From NCBI RefSeq assembly GCF_900100435.1, contig NZ_FNEX01000001.1:434001-498000 (forward strand): a stretch of DNA of 64,000 bases, read 5' to 3'. Below, piece by piece: positions 25,952 through 34,422 of this stretch. The notes under the pieces are model-generated. The model did not search any database and had not been told where the DNA came from. It saw nothing but the letters and a program-made list of their open reading frames with translations. A program made the position numbers and the translations under genes. The first letter of the stretch is position 1. The number at the start of each line of letters is the position of its first letter. The stretch is from Pedobacter sp. ok626. Its GTDB lineage: Bacteria > Bacteroidota > Bacteroidia > Sphingobacteriales > Sphingobacteriaceae.

Positions 25952-27166
25952 ATGCGTAAAGACCCAAAAAAAATGTTGGAGAAGTACAAGGCCGGCAATT
26001 GTTCAGATCAAGAAAAAGCAATTGTAGAAAGCTGGTACCTGGAGCTAAAGTCCGAGGAGGAAGCACCCACGCATACCGTTATTGAAAATACTAAGGATAA
26101 TGTCTGGGCAGCCTTGTCTGCCACTGAGGGTGGTATAACAAAAAGACCAAACGCAAAAACAATTTACTTGCGTAGAGTTGCTGCCTGGGCTGCTGTTATT
26201 TCTATAATTGGCGCCACTGGATTATTTTTTATGAATAAATCAAAGGTACAGCAAGTTGCGAATCAGGCAGTGAAAAAGAACGACGTACTTCCCGGCGGTA
26301 ATAAAGCTTTTTTGACATTGGCTGATGGTAGGAAAATATCATTAACAGATGCAGCGAATGGGGAGCTTGCCAAACAAGAGGGATTGGTGATCAAGAAAAC
26401 TGCTGATGGACAATTGGTTTATACGGTTGCAGGCGCTGACAAAGAAGGTAAAAATGGGGCTCCATTATTTAATACAATTGAAACTCCTAAGGGGGGGGAA
26501 TATCAGATTAATTTGCCAGATGGTACTAAAGTATGGCTAAATGCAGCCTCATCTTTGCGTTATCCAACAAAGTTTACAGGAAGTACAAGAACCGTGGAAT
26601 TGAACGGCGAGGGATATTTTGAAGTTGCGAAAATAACAGCTCAAGGCGGCTGGTCTGAGGCTAAGAAAGGTACAAGAGTTCCTTTTATTGTTAAAACGGC
26701 CTATCAGGACGTAGAGGTATTGGGCACACATTTTAACATCAATGGCTATAAAGATGAGGCCGATATTAAAACAACTTTATTGGAAGGGGCTGTACGTGTC
26801 TCTTTAAAAGGAAACAGGAATAATCCGTCTAAAGTCAGCGATTCAAAATTGTTAACTCCTGGTCAGCAAAGCCAGCTAAATGAGAAAAACATTAACGTAA
26901 AAGCGGTTGATGTAGAAAGTGTGATGGCCTGGAAAGAAGGTGACTTTATTTTTGATGGCGATGATTTGAAGAGCATCATGCGAAAAATAGCCCGGTGGTA
27001 TGATGTAGAGGTGATTTATAAGGGTGAATTCGATAATTTGAAGTTTGGCGGTTTGATGTCCCGTTCTAAAAATATTTCCTCAGTATTGGGAATTATGGAG
27101 TCAACTGGCAGGATTCATTTTGCAATTGAAGGCAAGCGTGTTACAGTATTGCACAACGAGAGATAA
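25952..27166 (+). CDS. FecR family anti-sigma factor, locus 2
   Basis: A 404-aa membrane anti-sigma factor. The cytoplasmic N-terminal domain includes K-A-I-V-E-S-W-Y-L-E-L, followed by a transmembrane helix at about residues 78-95. The periplasmic FecR domain (about 115-310) carries T-P-K-G-G-E-Y-Q-I-N-L-P-D-G-T-K-V, G-E-G-Y-F-E-V and V-L-G-T-H-F-N-I-N. The C-terminal DUF4974-like domain (about 325-404) contains I-A-R-W-Y-D-V-E-V. A run of eight G residues (26491-26498) lies in the codons of the conserved T-P-K-G-G motif and could be prone to slippage. The protein is very similar to the locus 3 FecR. It should restrain the sigma factor at 25030 and receive the signal from the SusC at 27390. 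Confidence 0.94.
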   Translation: MRKDPKKMLEKYKAGNCSDQEKAIVESWYLELKSEEEAPTHTVIENTKDNVWAALSATEGGITKRPNAKTIYLRRVAAWAAVISIIGATGLFFMNKSKVQQVANQAVKKNDVLPGGNKAFLTLADGRKISLTDAANGELAKQEGLVIKKTADGQLVYTVAGADKEGKNGAPLFNTIETPKGGEYQINLPDGTKVWLNAASSLRYPTKFTGSTRTVELNGEGYFEVAKITAQGGWSEAKKGTRVPFIVKTAYQDVEVLGTHFNINGYKDEADIKTTLLEGAVRVSLKGNRNNPSKVSDSKLLTPGQQSQLNEKNINVKAVDVESVMAWKEGDFIFDGDDLKSIMRKIARWYDVEVIYKGEFDNLKFGGLMSRSKNISSVLGIMESTGRIHFAIEGKRVTVLHNER

Positions 27167-27210
27167 AAGAGCAAATAGTACAAAACCAAATATAATTAAA
27201 TGTAAAGCGT

Positions 27211-27237
27211 ATGAAGAGAAAAAAGACCACAGAGTAA
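27211..27237 (+). CDS. Possible 8-aa leader peptide ORF, locus 2
   Basis: ATG to TAA encodes M-K-R-K-K-T-T-E, preceded 29 nt earlier by the AACCAAAT-type sequence that also precedes the SusC start. The locus 3 leader has a comparable tiny ORF in the same place. Being so short, it may be chance. Confidence 0.2.
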   Translation: MKRKKTTE

Positions 27238-27300
27238 GCATCTTATTTGAGGTATTATAGCCAAAGATTTTCGCATCTACATGTGAAAGTATAATAAAAA

Positions 27301-27328
27301 ACCGGAAGTGCGTGGAACCACTTCCGGT
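27301..27328 (+). promoter_or_regulatory. Stem-loop in the SusC leader, locus 2
   Basis: ACCGGAAGTG and CACTTCCGGT form a perfect 10-bp stem with the 8-nt loop CGTGGAAC. TAAAAATGG follows rather than a T-run. It ends 61 nt before the SusC ATG. Stem and loop relate closely to the locus 3 element and, by loop only, to locus 1. Confidence 0.7.
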
Positions 27329-27389
27329 AAAAATGGCTGGGATAACCTCCAACAGTTAATTTTTCGTTTAACCCCAACTAACCAAATGT

Positions 27390-30300
27390 ATGAACTTTTA
27401 CAAACAATCTGTATGTAAGCCGAGGGGCTTTGTGCATAAATTTCTGGTAATCATGAAGTTTACTACAATTCTACTGGTCACCGCCTTTTTACAATTTGCT
27501 CAGGCCAGTAACGCGCAGCGCATCACTATTTCCAAAAAGAATGCGACACTGCAACAGCTATTTAAAGAGATCCGTAAGCAAAGTGGATACGATTTCTTTT
27601 ACAATCAGGAAGACATTAAAAAAGCAAAAAGAATTGATATCTCAGTTCAGAATCAGACGCTGGAAGATGTTTTGAAGCTTTGCTTTGAAGATCAGCCTTT
27701 CACTTTTATGTTTAAGGACCGAACGGTGGTTGTCAAAGAAAGTAAGCCAACTGAAGTATTATGGAATAGTTTTATTCAAAAAGTTGAGCTGAAAGGGAAG
27801 GTTACCGATGAAAAAGGTGGCCCTATGCCTGGTGTAAGCATAAAGCTTAAAGGAAGTAATATCGCTACTATGACCGACTGGAATGGTAGTTATGCTTTAA
27901 CCTTGCCAGATGGAAATGGTACATTAGTTTTTAGCTATGTTGGCTTTGCGCCACAAGAGATTAAAGTAGATAACAGGACCTGGATTAGTGTGGTATTAAA
28001 AGAAGAAAATAGCGCACTTTCGGAAATTGTAGTGGTGGGTTATGGTACACAGAAGAAAAAGGATTTAACGGGAGCTGTGTCTTCTATTTCAGCTAAGAGT
28101 GTAGAGAATTTGCCAATCGCACGTGCAGATCAGATGATTCAGGGTAGAGCAAGTGGAGTACAGGTTACCCAAACTCAATCACAACCGGGCGGAACCTCTA
28201 GTTTAAGGATTCGCGGTACCAATTCCATCAATACGAACAATGAACCATTATTTGTGGTTGATGGATTTCCAGGAGCAGGTAATTTAAATACCATAAATCC
28301 AAACGATATACAGTCAATAGATATCTTAAAAGACGCCTCATCAATTGCAATTTATGGAAGTAGAGGCGCTAATGGAGTTGTGATCATAACGACTAAAAAA
28401 GGAACGGCGGGTCAGGCGGCCATTAATTTCGAGGCGTATTACGGATTGCAAAAAGTAAGGAAACCTTACAAAATGATGAATGCAACCGAGTATGCTAATT
28501 ATCTGAATGATGCACAGAAGCTTACTAATGTAGAAACTCCGACTCTGGCAAAAGCCTTACCCTATACGGACGCACAGATTGCTGCATTTGGCGAGGGTAC
28601 AGATTGGCAAAATGAACTATTTCAAACGGCTCCAATTAGTAATTATCAGTTAAATTTTATAGGTGGAACTCCGGAAACCAAATACAACCTGAGCATGAAC
28701 TATTTTGACCAGGAGGGAATTATCATCAATTCGGGTTATAAAAGAGCATCTGTGCGGTTTAATTTGGATAAAAAAGTGGGTGAAAAGCTGAATTTTGGTT
28801 TTAGTTCTCAACTGACTGGAGGAATTGACAACCGTGCGCTTGTGAACACCGGGGGTGGTTCTGCTGGTGGAGTTTTATTAGATGCCTTAAGAATCAACCC
28901 TGCTATTCCTGTGATGACGAATGGCGATTATACCTATCAAAACGGGCCAACGGGCTACACCTTTGCATTGGGTAATCCAATAGCTTACGCCAACAAAACA
29001 ACAAATCAATATAAAGACTTGCGTGGCTTGATTAATTTTTATGGAGAATATGAACTTATCAAAGGGCTAAAGTTTAAAACAACTGCAGGCACAGATTTTG
29101 ATTTCCAAACCAGAAATCTTTATATCCCATCTGATATATTTTTGGGTAGTAACACCGTGGGCTCGGCAAGAAAAGAATATGCAAACGCTGTAAGTTGGGT
29201 AAATGAGAATACGTTAACTTATGATAAGCAGCTCAATGAAAATAATGCCATTAATGTTATTGGTGGTTTTAGTATGCAACAATTTGATACCAACGATTTT
29301 TTCTCTGCCAGTACAAATTTTTTTACCAATGTGCTGGGATATGATAACATCGGTATAGGAGCAAACGTGTTGACACCGGGTTCTACCCACAACAAAAATA
29401 CATTAGCCTCTTTCTTTGGCCGTGCAAATTACCGCTTGATGGATAAGTATCTCTTTACATTTACCATGCGGGCAGATGGTTCTTCTAAATTCGGTGCAAA
29501 CAACAAATGGGGATATTTTCCTTCAGGAGCAATTGCGTGGCGGATTATTGAAGAAGATTTCATGAAATCGCTTCCTTTTATTAGCGATTTAAAATTACGC
29601 GGTAGTTTGGGGGTGTCAGGTAATCAGGAAATTGACCCATATCAATCCATAAAACGCTATCCAACAAATAGTGCAACTTTAGGAGGGAGCACTCGTGTGG
29701 TTGGCGTATCACCAGCCAATATCCCTAATCCTGATCTTTCATGGGAATCAACCTCATCATTCGACATTGGTTTAGACCTGGCTTTTTTTAAAAATAGAAT
29801 TACTATGACTGCTGACTATTACAGCAAGCATACCAAAGATTTGTTGTTGAATGTTTCTGTGCCACGTACTACAGGTTATGCGAGTATTTTATTGAATGCT
29901 GGCGGCGTAGATAATAAAGGCTTTGAATTAGCCATCAACAGTGAGAATATTAACGGAAAATCTTTTCAATGGACAACTAACCTAAATTTCTCCTTGAACC
30001 GTAACAAGGTTACAGATCTTGCTGGTGAGAAAGAACGTTTCGTGGGTGACGCCAGTACAAGTCTTTTTCCATCAGGAACAGGCGGGACCAATATTTTAAG
30101 GGTAGGTGAATCTATTGGTTCATTTTATGGTTACCGTTTCGTAGGTATCTGGCAAACGCCAGAGGAGATCACTGCCAGTGGAATCAAAGGTGTATTGCCG
30201 GGCGATCCAAGATATGCTGATTTGAACGGTGATAAGGTAATTGATGCGAAAGACCGGGAAATTGTAGGGCATGCACAACCTAAATTTATTTACGGTGTGA

Positions 30301-30779
30301 CCAATAACTTTACCTATGGTCGTTTAAACCTGAATGTATTTATCCAAGGGGTACAAGGAGATGATGTACTGAATTTAAACAGATATGAGCTGGAATCAGG
30401 CGACTTTACCACCAATAAACTGGCTACTGTAAATGACAGATGGACAGGACCAAATACTAGCAATACCATTCCGAAGGCTAATAGTACTTTACGTAGAAGA
30501 ACTGGTATTACGAGTGATGTGGTAGAAAATGGAAGTTTCCTGCGTTTGAAAACGGTATCCTTATCTTATAACCTGCCGCTAGGTAAAGGATTGAGCAAAA
30601 CCATTAAATCGGCTAGTGTTTATGTGACCGGAACCAATCTTTTAACTTTTACCAAGTATAGTGGTTATGACCCTGAGGTGAACTCATTTGCAAACACAAA
30701 TGTTTTGAGTTTAAATACAGATTATAACGCTTACCCGACAACCAAAATGTATACTGCCGGTGTAAGAGTTGGGTTTTAA
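27390..30779 (+). CDS. SusC/RagA-family TonB-dependent transporter with STN domain, locus 2
   Basis: A 1129-aa outer-membrane transporter starting M-N-F-Y-K-Q-S-V-C-K-P, then a signal core ending A-Q-A-S-N-A-Q (about residue 43). The STN domain (about 44-98) has L-F-K-E-I-R-K-Q-S-G-Y-D-F-F-Y. A carboxypeptidase-regulatory-like domain (about 131-205) is followed by the plug, from E-I-V-V-V-G-Y-G-T-Q-K-K-K-D-L-T-G (about 212), with D-A-S-S-I-A-I-Y-G-S-R-G-A-N-G-V-V. The C-terminal barrel ends A-G-V-R-V-G-F. It forms a two-protein importer with the SusD 25 nt downstream. No enzyme gene follows in this unit, so substrate preparation probably relies on other loci. Confidence 0.97.
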   Translation: MNFYKQSVCKPRGFVHKFLVIMKFTTILLVTAFLQFAQASNAQRITISKKNATLQQLFKEIRKQSGYDFFYNQEDIKKAKRIDISVQNQTLEDVLKLCFEDQPFTFMFKDRTVVVKESKPTEVLWNSFIQKVELKGKVTDEKGGPMPGVSIKLKGSNIATMTDWNGSYALTLPDGNGTLVFSYVGFAPQEIKVDNRTWISVVLKEENSALSEIVVVGYGTQKKKDLTGAVSSISAKSVENLPIARADQMIQGRASGVQVTQTQSQPGGTSSLRIRGTNSINTNNEPLFVVDGFPGAGNLNTINPNDIQSIDILKDASSIAIYGSRGANGVVIITTKKGTAGQAAINFEAYYGLQKVRKPYKMMNATEYANYLNDAQKLTNVETPTLAKALPYTDAQIAAFGEGTDWQNELFQTAPISNYQLNFIGGTPETKYNLSMNYFDQEGIIINSGYKRASVRFNLDKKVGEKLNFGFSSQLTGGIDNRALVNTGGGSAGGVLLDALRINPAIPVMTNGDYTYQNGPTGYTFALGNPIAYANKTTNQYKDLRGLINFYGEYELIKGLKFKTTAGTDFDFQTRNLYIPSDIFLGSNTVGSARKEYANAVSWVNENTLTYDKQLNENNAINVIGGFSMQQFDTNDFFSASTNFFTNVLGYDNIGIGANVLTPGSTHNKNTLASFFGRANYRLMDKYLFTFTMRADGSSKFGANNKWGYFPSGAIAWRIIEEDFMKSLPFISDLKLRGSLGVSGNQEIDPYQSIKRYPTNSATLGGSTRVVGVSPANIPNPDLSWESTSSFDIGLDLAFFKNRITMTADYYSKHTKDLLLNVSVPRTTGYASILLNAGGVDNKGFELAINSENINGKSFQWTTNLNFSLNRNKVTDLAGEKERFVGDASTSLFPSGTGGTNILRVGESIGSFYGYRFVGIWQTPEEITASGIKGVLPGDPRYADLNGDKVIDAKDREIVGHAQPKFIYGVTNNFTYGRLNLNVFIQGVQGDDVLNLNRYELESGDFTTNKLATVNDRWTGPNTSNTIPKANSTLRRRTGITSDVVENGSFLRLKTVSLSYNLPLGKGLSKTIKSASVYVTGTNLLTFTKYSGYDPEVNSFANTNVLSLNTDYNAYPTTKMYTAGVRVGF

Positions 30780-30804
30780 TTGATTATTTATTAAGAACAA
30801 GACA

Positions 30805-32229
30805 ATGAAGAAGATATATATAATATTAGCTATGCTGATGGTCATCAGCACTTCATCCTGTAAAAAGTTTCTGGAAGAAGATCCGTATGATTTTATCTCA
30901 GAAGATAAATTTTATAAAACTGAAGGTGATGCACTTGCTGCTTTGAATGGAGTAGTGAGCATTATGCAATTGCAACAGTATTACGGTCGTACCATCTGGA
31001 TTGTAAATGATTTAACCGGCGACCAGATGAAAGTTGGTGCGCCACAAACCAACCGACCTGAATTGTATAGTCAGACCTACACCTCTACCAATGGGGAGAT
31101 TAGCAATTGGTGGACAAATTCTTATGTATTGATCAATCGGGCCAACGATGTGATCAAAAATGTTGAGGGTGGATCAATTCCAGCCCCTTCAAGAGACAAT
31201 ATTGTTGGTAATGCTAAATTTTTGCGTGCGCTTGCTTATTTTGATTTAATAAGAAGTTTTGGTGATGTACCTTTAATTACTAAACCGACTGCGGCAACAG
31301 ACGATTTGAAGCCTGCACGTACGCCAATTAAAGCGGTATATGCCCAGGTTATTGAGGATTTAATATTTGCTGAGGTCAATTGCACTAAGGAAGATAAGAT
31401 TCCTGCAGCAAGTAAGGGTAGGGTTTCGAGTGGCGCGGCAAGTGCTTTACTTGCCAAGGTTTATTTAACCAGGGCATCAAGTACGGCTGCCGAACCTACG
31501 GATTACCAAAATGCCCTTATGGAGTGTAATAAGGTAATAGCGGTAAGTCCAGCTGTATACACTTTGTTGCCTTTTGCGGATGTTTTTGATCCGAATAAGA
31601 AAGCTGCGAACAAAGAAGAGATTTTTGCTGTACAGTTTGGTTTACCACCAAATACGGGTAATATCACACCTCGTATGCACTTACCAAAAGCTGTTGCGCC
31701 TTTTGACGGCAATGAAGCTTTTTACGTAGAAAATTCCTTTGCCTTATCTTATGCGGCAACAGATACAAGGAAGGCTGCAACCATTGGCGTGGTACCAGCA
31801 ACCACTAATTTCTACTACCTTAAATTTACTGATCCTTCGAGACAAGGAAATAGCGCCCGGAATAATTGGGTGATTTTGCGCTATGCAGATGTGCTGCTAA
31901 TGCAGTCTGAAGCAATGAATCAGATCAATACTGGCGATGTTAATAAATTTAATGGTATCAATGCCGTTAGAGCCAGAGCAGGGCTTTTACCTTTAAGTTT
32001 TGTAAATACTCCAGGTAAGGAGGATTTTATCACCGCGTTGGTAAATGAAAGAGGTTGGGAGTTTGCAGCTGAGGGGCAAAGAAGGTATGATTTGCTAAGG
32101 CTTGGAAGAATGAAGGATCAGCAGCTGAAAGTGCACAATATTGTGCTGGAGGATAAGTATTTATTGATGCCAATCCCTGAAACAGAAAGGACTACAAATG
32201 GTAACCTGACTCAGAATCCAGATTTCTAA
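30805..32229 (+). CDS. SusD/RagB-family outer-membrane lipoprotein, locus 2
   Basis: A 474-aa lipoprotein with lipobox S-T-S-S-C (Cys at about residue 19) followed by K-K-F-L-E-E-D-P. SusD features include A-L-N-G-V-V, L-I-N-R-A-N-D-V-I, the helix N-A-K-F-L-R-A-L-A-Y-F-D-L-I-R-S-F-G-D-V-P-L, and the C-terminal N-E-R-G-W-E-F-A-A-E-G-Q-R-R-Y-D-L-L-R segment. The end L-T-Q-N-P-D-F is typical. It binds glycan at the surface and caps the SusC at 27390. A terminator-like hairpin follows the stop, closing locus 2. Confidence 0.96.
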   Translation: MKKIYIILAMLMVISTSSCKKFLEEDPYDFISEDKFYKTEGDALAALNGVVSIMQLQQYYGRTIWIVNDLTGDQMKVGAPQTNRPELYSQTYTSTNGEISNWWTNSYVLINRANDVIKNVEGGSIPAPSRDNIVGNAKFLRALAYFDLIRSFGDVPLITKPTAATDDLKPARTPIKAVYAQVIEDLIFAEVNCTKEDKIPAASKGRVSSGAASALLAKVYLTRASSTAAEPTDYQNALMECNKVIAVSPAVYTLLPFADVFDPNKKAANKEEIFAVQFGLPPNTGNITPRMHLPKAVAPFDGNEAFYVENSFALSYAATDTRKAATIGVVPATTNFYYLKFTDPSRQGNSARNNWVILRYADVLLMQSEAMNQINTGDVNKFNGINAVRARAGLLPLSFVNTPGKEDFITALVNERGWEFAAEGQRRYDLLRLGRMKDQQLKVHNIVLEDKYLLMPIPETERTTNGNLTQNPDF

Positions 32230-32248
32230 CAAATCAAAAATAAAGTAG

Positions 32249-32284
32249 AAATGGCAATGGTTATAATGACTGTTGCCATTTTTT
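32249..32284 (+). terminator. Rho-independent terminator after locus 2 SusD
   Basis: AAATGGCAA pairs with TTGCCATTT, with an inner GTTAT/ATGAC stem, and the right arm runs into TTTTTT. It ends the locus 2 operon before the locus 3 sigma gene. Confidence 0.8.
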
Positions 32285-32345
32285 GTTGTGCATTTATTGC
32301 CAATAAAGCTGAATAAAATGCTAATCTGAGATGTATTAATTGTAT

Positions 32346-32353
32346 TACATTTG
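32346..32353 (+). promoter_or_regulatory. Possible -7 element upstream of the locus 3 sigma gene
   Basis: TACATTTG is an exact TAnnTTTG match, 92 nt before the sigma ATG. No TTTG at the right distance upstream was found, so the call rests on the -7 alone. Confidence 0.3.
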
Positions 32354-32445
32354 ACAATACACTAACCAAATGCATTATTATCTGGGCCTGTTTATGTCAA
32401 TTTTTGGCATATCATCCGTCGGTAATAGATAATTTTTACCATTAT

Positions 32446-33021
32446 ATGTCAGGATATCACTCACATACAGATGAAGAATTGTTTGTTCTGATAAAGGAGG
32501 GGAATCATACGGCCTATACACAAGTTTTTGATCGTTTTTATTCACTCTTATACCTGCATGCCTTAAAAATCCTTTTGGATGAGGATGAGGCTAAGGATCT
32601 GGTTCAGGAATTGTTCGAAATGATATGGCTAAAACGCAGCTCATTGGTCATTAATGGAAGTGTTTCTGCTTACTTATACGCATCCACGCGGAATATGGTG
32701 CTAAACCAGATTGCCCACAAAAAAGTAAAGAATAGATATTTAGACTCTCTTGGAGAATTTATTGGACAAGAGGAATATCACACTGATTTCTACGTGAGGG
32801 AAAGAGAGTTAAAGCGCATTATTGAAAAGGAGATTTCGGCTTTACCTCAAAAAATGAGTGAAATATTTAAATTAAGTCGTACAGAATGTTTGTCTCACAA
32901 GGAAATCGCGTCCAGATTAAATTTGTCCGAATTGACAGTTAAAACGCAGGTTAAAAGGGCGCTTAAAATATTGAAACCTAAGTTTGGCTTTATCATCGGA
33001 TTGATGTTGCCATTTATTTAA
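32446..33021 (+). CDS. ECF RNA polymerase sigma factor, locus 3
   Basis: An ECF sigma factor of 191 aa from ATG 32446. A TTG start at 32404 would add 14 residues of unlikely sequence. Region 2 has D-L-V-Q-E-L-F-E-M-I-W and Y-L-Y-A-S-T-R-N-M. Region 4 has L-S-H-K-E-I-A-S-R-L-N-L-S-E-L-T-V. It is closely similar to the locus 2 sigma along its length, which together with the shared leader sequences suggests that loci 2 and 3 arose by duplication. It precedes the locus 3 FecR by 76 nt, and its target is probably the SusC operon at 34423. Confidence 0.94.
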   Translation: MSGYHSHTDEELFVLIKEGNHTAYTQVFDRFYSLLYLHALKILLDEDEAKDLVQELFEMIWLKRSSLVINGSVSAYLYASTRNMVLNQIAHKKVKNRYLDSLGEFIGQEEYHTDFYVRERELKRIIEKEISALPQKMSEIFKLSRTECLSHKEIASRLNLSELTVKTQVKRALKILKPKFGFIIGLMLPFI

Positions 33022-33037
33022 TATTTTTTTTACGCAC

Positions 33038-33069
33038 GTACCCCCAAGCCTTATAGCTTCTTGTCTTAT
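33038..33069 (+). promoter_or_regulatory. Bipartite motif before FecR, locus 3
   Basis: GTACCC, 18 nt, then TGTCTTAT, ending 28 nt before the FecR ATG and preceded by a T-run. Spacing is identical to 25889-25920. Locus 1 has TGTCTTAT at 1902-1909, 32 nt before its FecR ATG, but no GTACCC at that spacing. Confidence 0.35.
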
Positions 33070-33097
33070 GACTAAAAAAACCTAAAAAGGTATAGTT

Positions 33098-34246
33098 ATG
33101 ACGGACGATCCAGAGAAATTATTAGATAAATACAATGCTGGTTTATGTACGGAGGAAGAAAGGGCTGCTGTTGAAAGCTGGTATCTAAAGTTGAGTTCGG
33201 CCGAAGTTGAAGACTTGGATACCGGATCTGCAGAGCGTACAAAGCGCATCGTTTGGTCCTCTTTAACAGCAAATAAACCGGTGGTAAAAACATCTCGTCT
33301 AAAGTATTGGGCGGCTGCAGCAGCTGTATTTATAATTGGTCTCGCTGGCTATTTTTATTCAAGCCCTGTTACACCAAAACAGCAATTGGCTGCTCATCAG
33401 TCCAAAAATAATACGATTGTTCCGGGAAGTAATAAAGCTTTTTTAACATTAGCCGATGGCCGTAAAATTTCTTTGACTGATGCCAATAGTGGTGAAATTG
33501 TTAAACAGGAAGGATTATCTATCAATAAAACTGCTGATGGAAAAATCGTTTATACAGTTGTTGACCAAGAAAAAAATGCTGGTCAAGAGAAAATAGCATT
33601 TAATATAATTGAGACTCCCAAAGGAGGACAATATCAGATAAATTTACCCGATGGTACCAAAGTATGGCTAAATGCAGCCTCATCCCTTCGATATCCAACA
33701 AAATTTGCTGGAAGTATTAGAAAAGTAGAACTAACTGGAGAAGGGTACTTTGAAGTAGCGAAAGTGCATATTCCTTTTGTAGTAAAAACCTTAGGGCAGG
33801 AGGTGGAAGTGCTGGGTACCCATTTTAATATCAACAGCTATAAAGATGAAAATGATATCAAAACAACTTTGTTGGAGGGATCGGTACGTGTAATTCCAGT
33901 GGGTACCAATAAAAATTACCACGCTAAGTTATTGAAACCAGGAGAACAAAGCCAGTTAAATGAAGGTGATTTAAAAGTTAAGGCTGTAGATACTGAGTCC
34001 ATTGTTGCCTGGAAAAACGGCGATTTTATCTTTAAAGGTGATGATTTAAAAAGCATCATGAAGAAGGTAGCCAGGTGGTATGATGTTGAGGTGGTATATA
34101 AAGGTGATTTCGACAATCTAAAATTCGGCGGATACATATCCCGTTCAAAGAATATTTCAGCAGTACTAAATATTATGGAGTCAACAGGTAAAGTGGATTT
34201 TAACATCAAAGGCAAATTGGTCACGGTATCTAGACTGCAGAAATAA
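33098..34246 (+). CDS. FecR family anti-sigma factor, locus 3
   Basis: A 382-aa membrane anti-sigma factor very like the locus 2 protein. The N-terminal cytoplasmic domain includes R-A-A-V-E-S-W-Y-L-K-L. A transmembrane helix lies at about residues 70-86. The FecR domain carries T-P-K-G-G-Q-Y-Q-I-N-L-P-D-G-T-K-V, G-E-G-Y-F-E-V-A-K and V-L-G-T-H-F-N-I-N-S. The DUF4974-like end includes V-A-R-W-Y-D-V-E-V. The glycine codons of the T-P-K-G-G motif are GGA GGA here, so the poly-G tract of locus 2 is absent. It lies between its sigma and its SusC. Confidence 0.94.
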   Translation: MTDDPEKLLDKYNAGLCTEEERAAVESWYLKLSSAEVEDLDTGSAERTKRIVWSSLTANKPVVKTSRLKYWAAAAAVFIIGLAGYFYSSPVTPKQQLAAHQSKNNTIVPGSNKAFLTLADGRKISLTDANSGEIVKQEGLSINKTADGKIVYTVVDQEKNAGQEKIAFNIIETPKGGQYQINLPDGTKVWLNAASSLRYPTKFAGSIRKVELTGEGYFEVAKVHIPFVVKTLGQEVEVLGTHFNINSYKDENDIKTTLLEGSVRVIPVGTNKNYHAKLLKPGEQSQLNEGDLKVKAVDTESIVAWKNGDFIFKGDDLKSIMKKVARWYDVEVVYKGDFDNLKFGGYISRSKNISAVLNIMESTGKVDFNIKGKLVTVSRLQK

Positions 34247-34280
34247 ACAAGCAAAAATTATAAACCAAATATTAAACAGT

Positions 34281-34316
34281 ATGAAAAAAAGATTACACAA
34301 CAAGTGCCTTAATTAA
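34281..34316 (+). CDS. Possible 11-aa leader peptide ORF, locus 3
   Basis: Encodes M-K-K-R-L-H-N-K-C-L-N, with AAACCAAAT about 20 nt upstream, as before many starts here. It occupies the same place as the 8-aa ORF of locus 2. It may be a translated leader or chance. Confidence 0.2.
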   Translation: MKKRLHNKCLN

Positions 34317-34332
34317 GGTAGTGTGCCAAAAA

Positions 34333-34360
34333 ACCGGAAGTGCTTCGAACCACTCCCGGT
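34333..34360 (+). promoter_or_regulatory. Stem-loop in the SusC leader, locus 3
   Basis: ACCGGAAGTG pairs with CACTCCCGGT (9 of 10 positions) around the 8-nt loop CTTCGAAC. It ends 62 nt before the SusC ATG. TAAAAAATGGCTGGGAT follows, nearly the same as in locus 2. Confidence 0.7.
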
Positions 34361-34422
34361 AAAAAATGGCTGGGATTACCCGCAAACAGTTAATTTTTCG
34401 TTCACCCCAACTAACCAAATGT

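Noticed and set aside
32404..32445. TTG start for the locus 3 sigma factor
   Set aside because: The added residues do not resemble the family N-terminus, and ATG 32446 aligns with the other sigma factors.
34366..34422. In-frame ATG extension of the locus 3 SusC
   Set aside because: The 19 extra residues translate leader DNA conserved with locus 2, where that frame does not extend SusC; M-N-F-Y at 34423 matches the other SusC starts.
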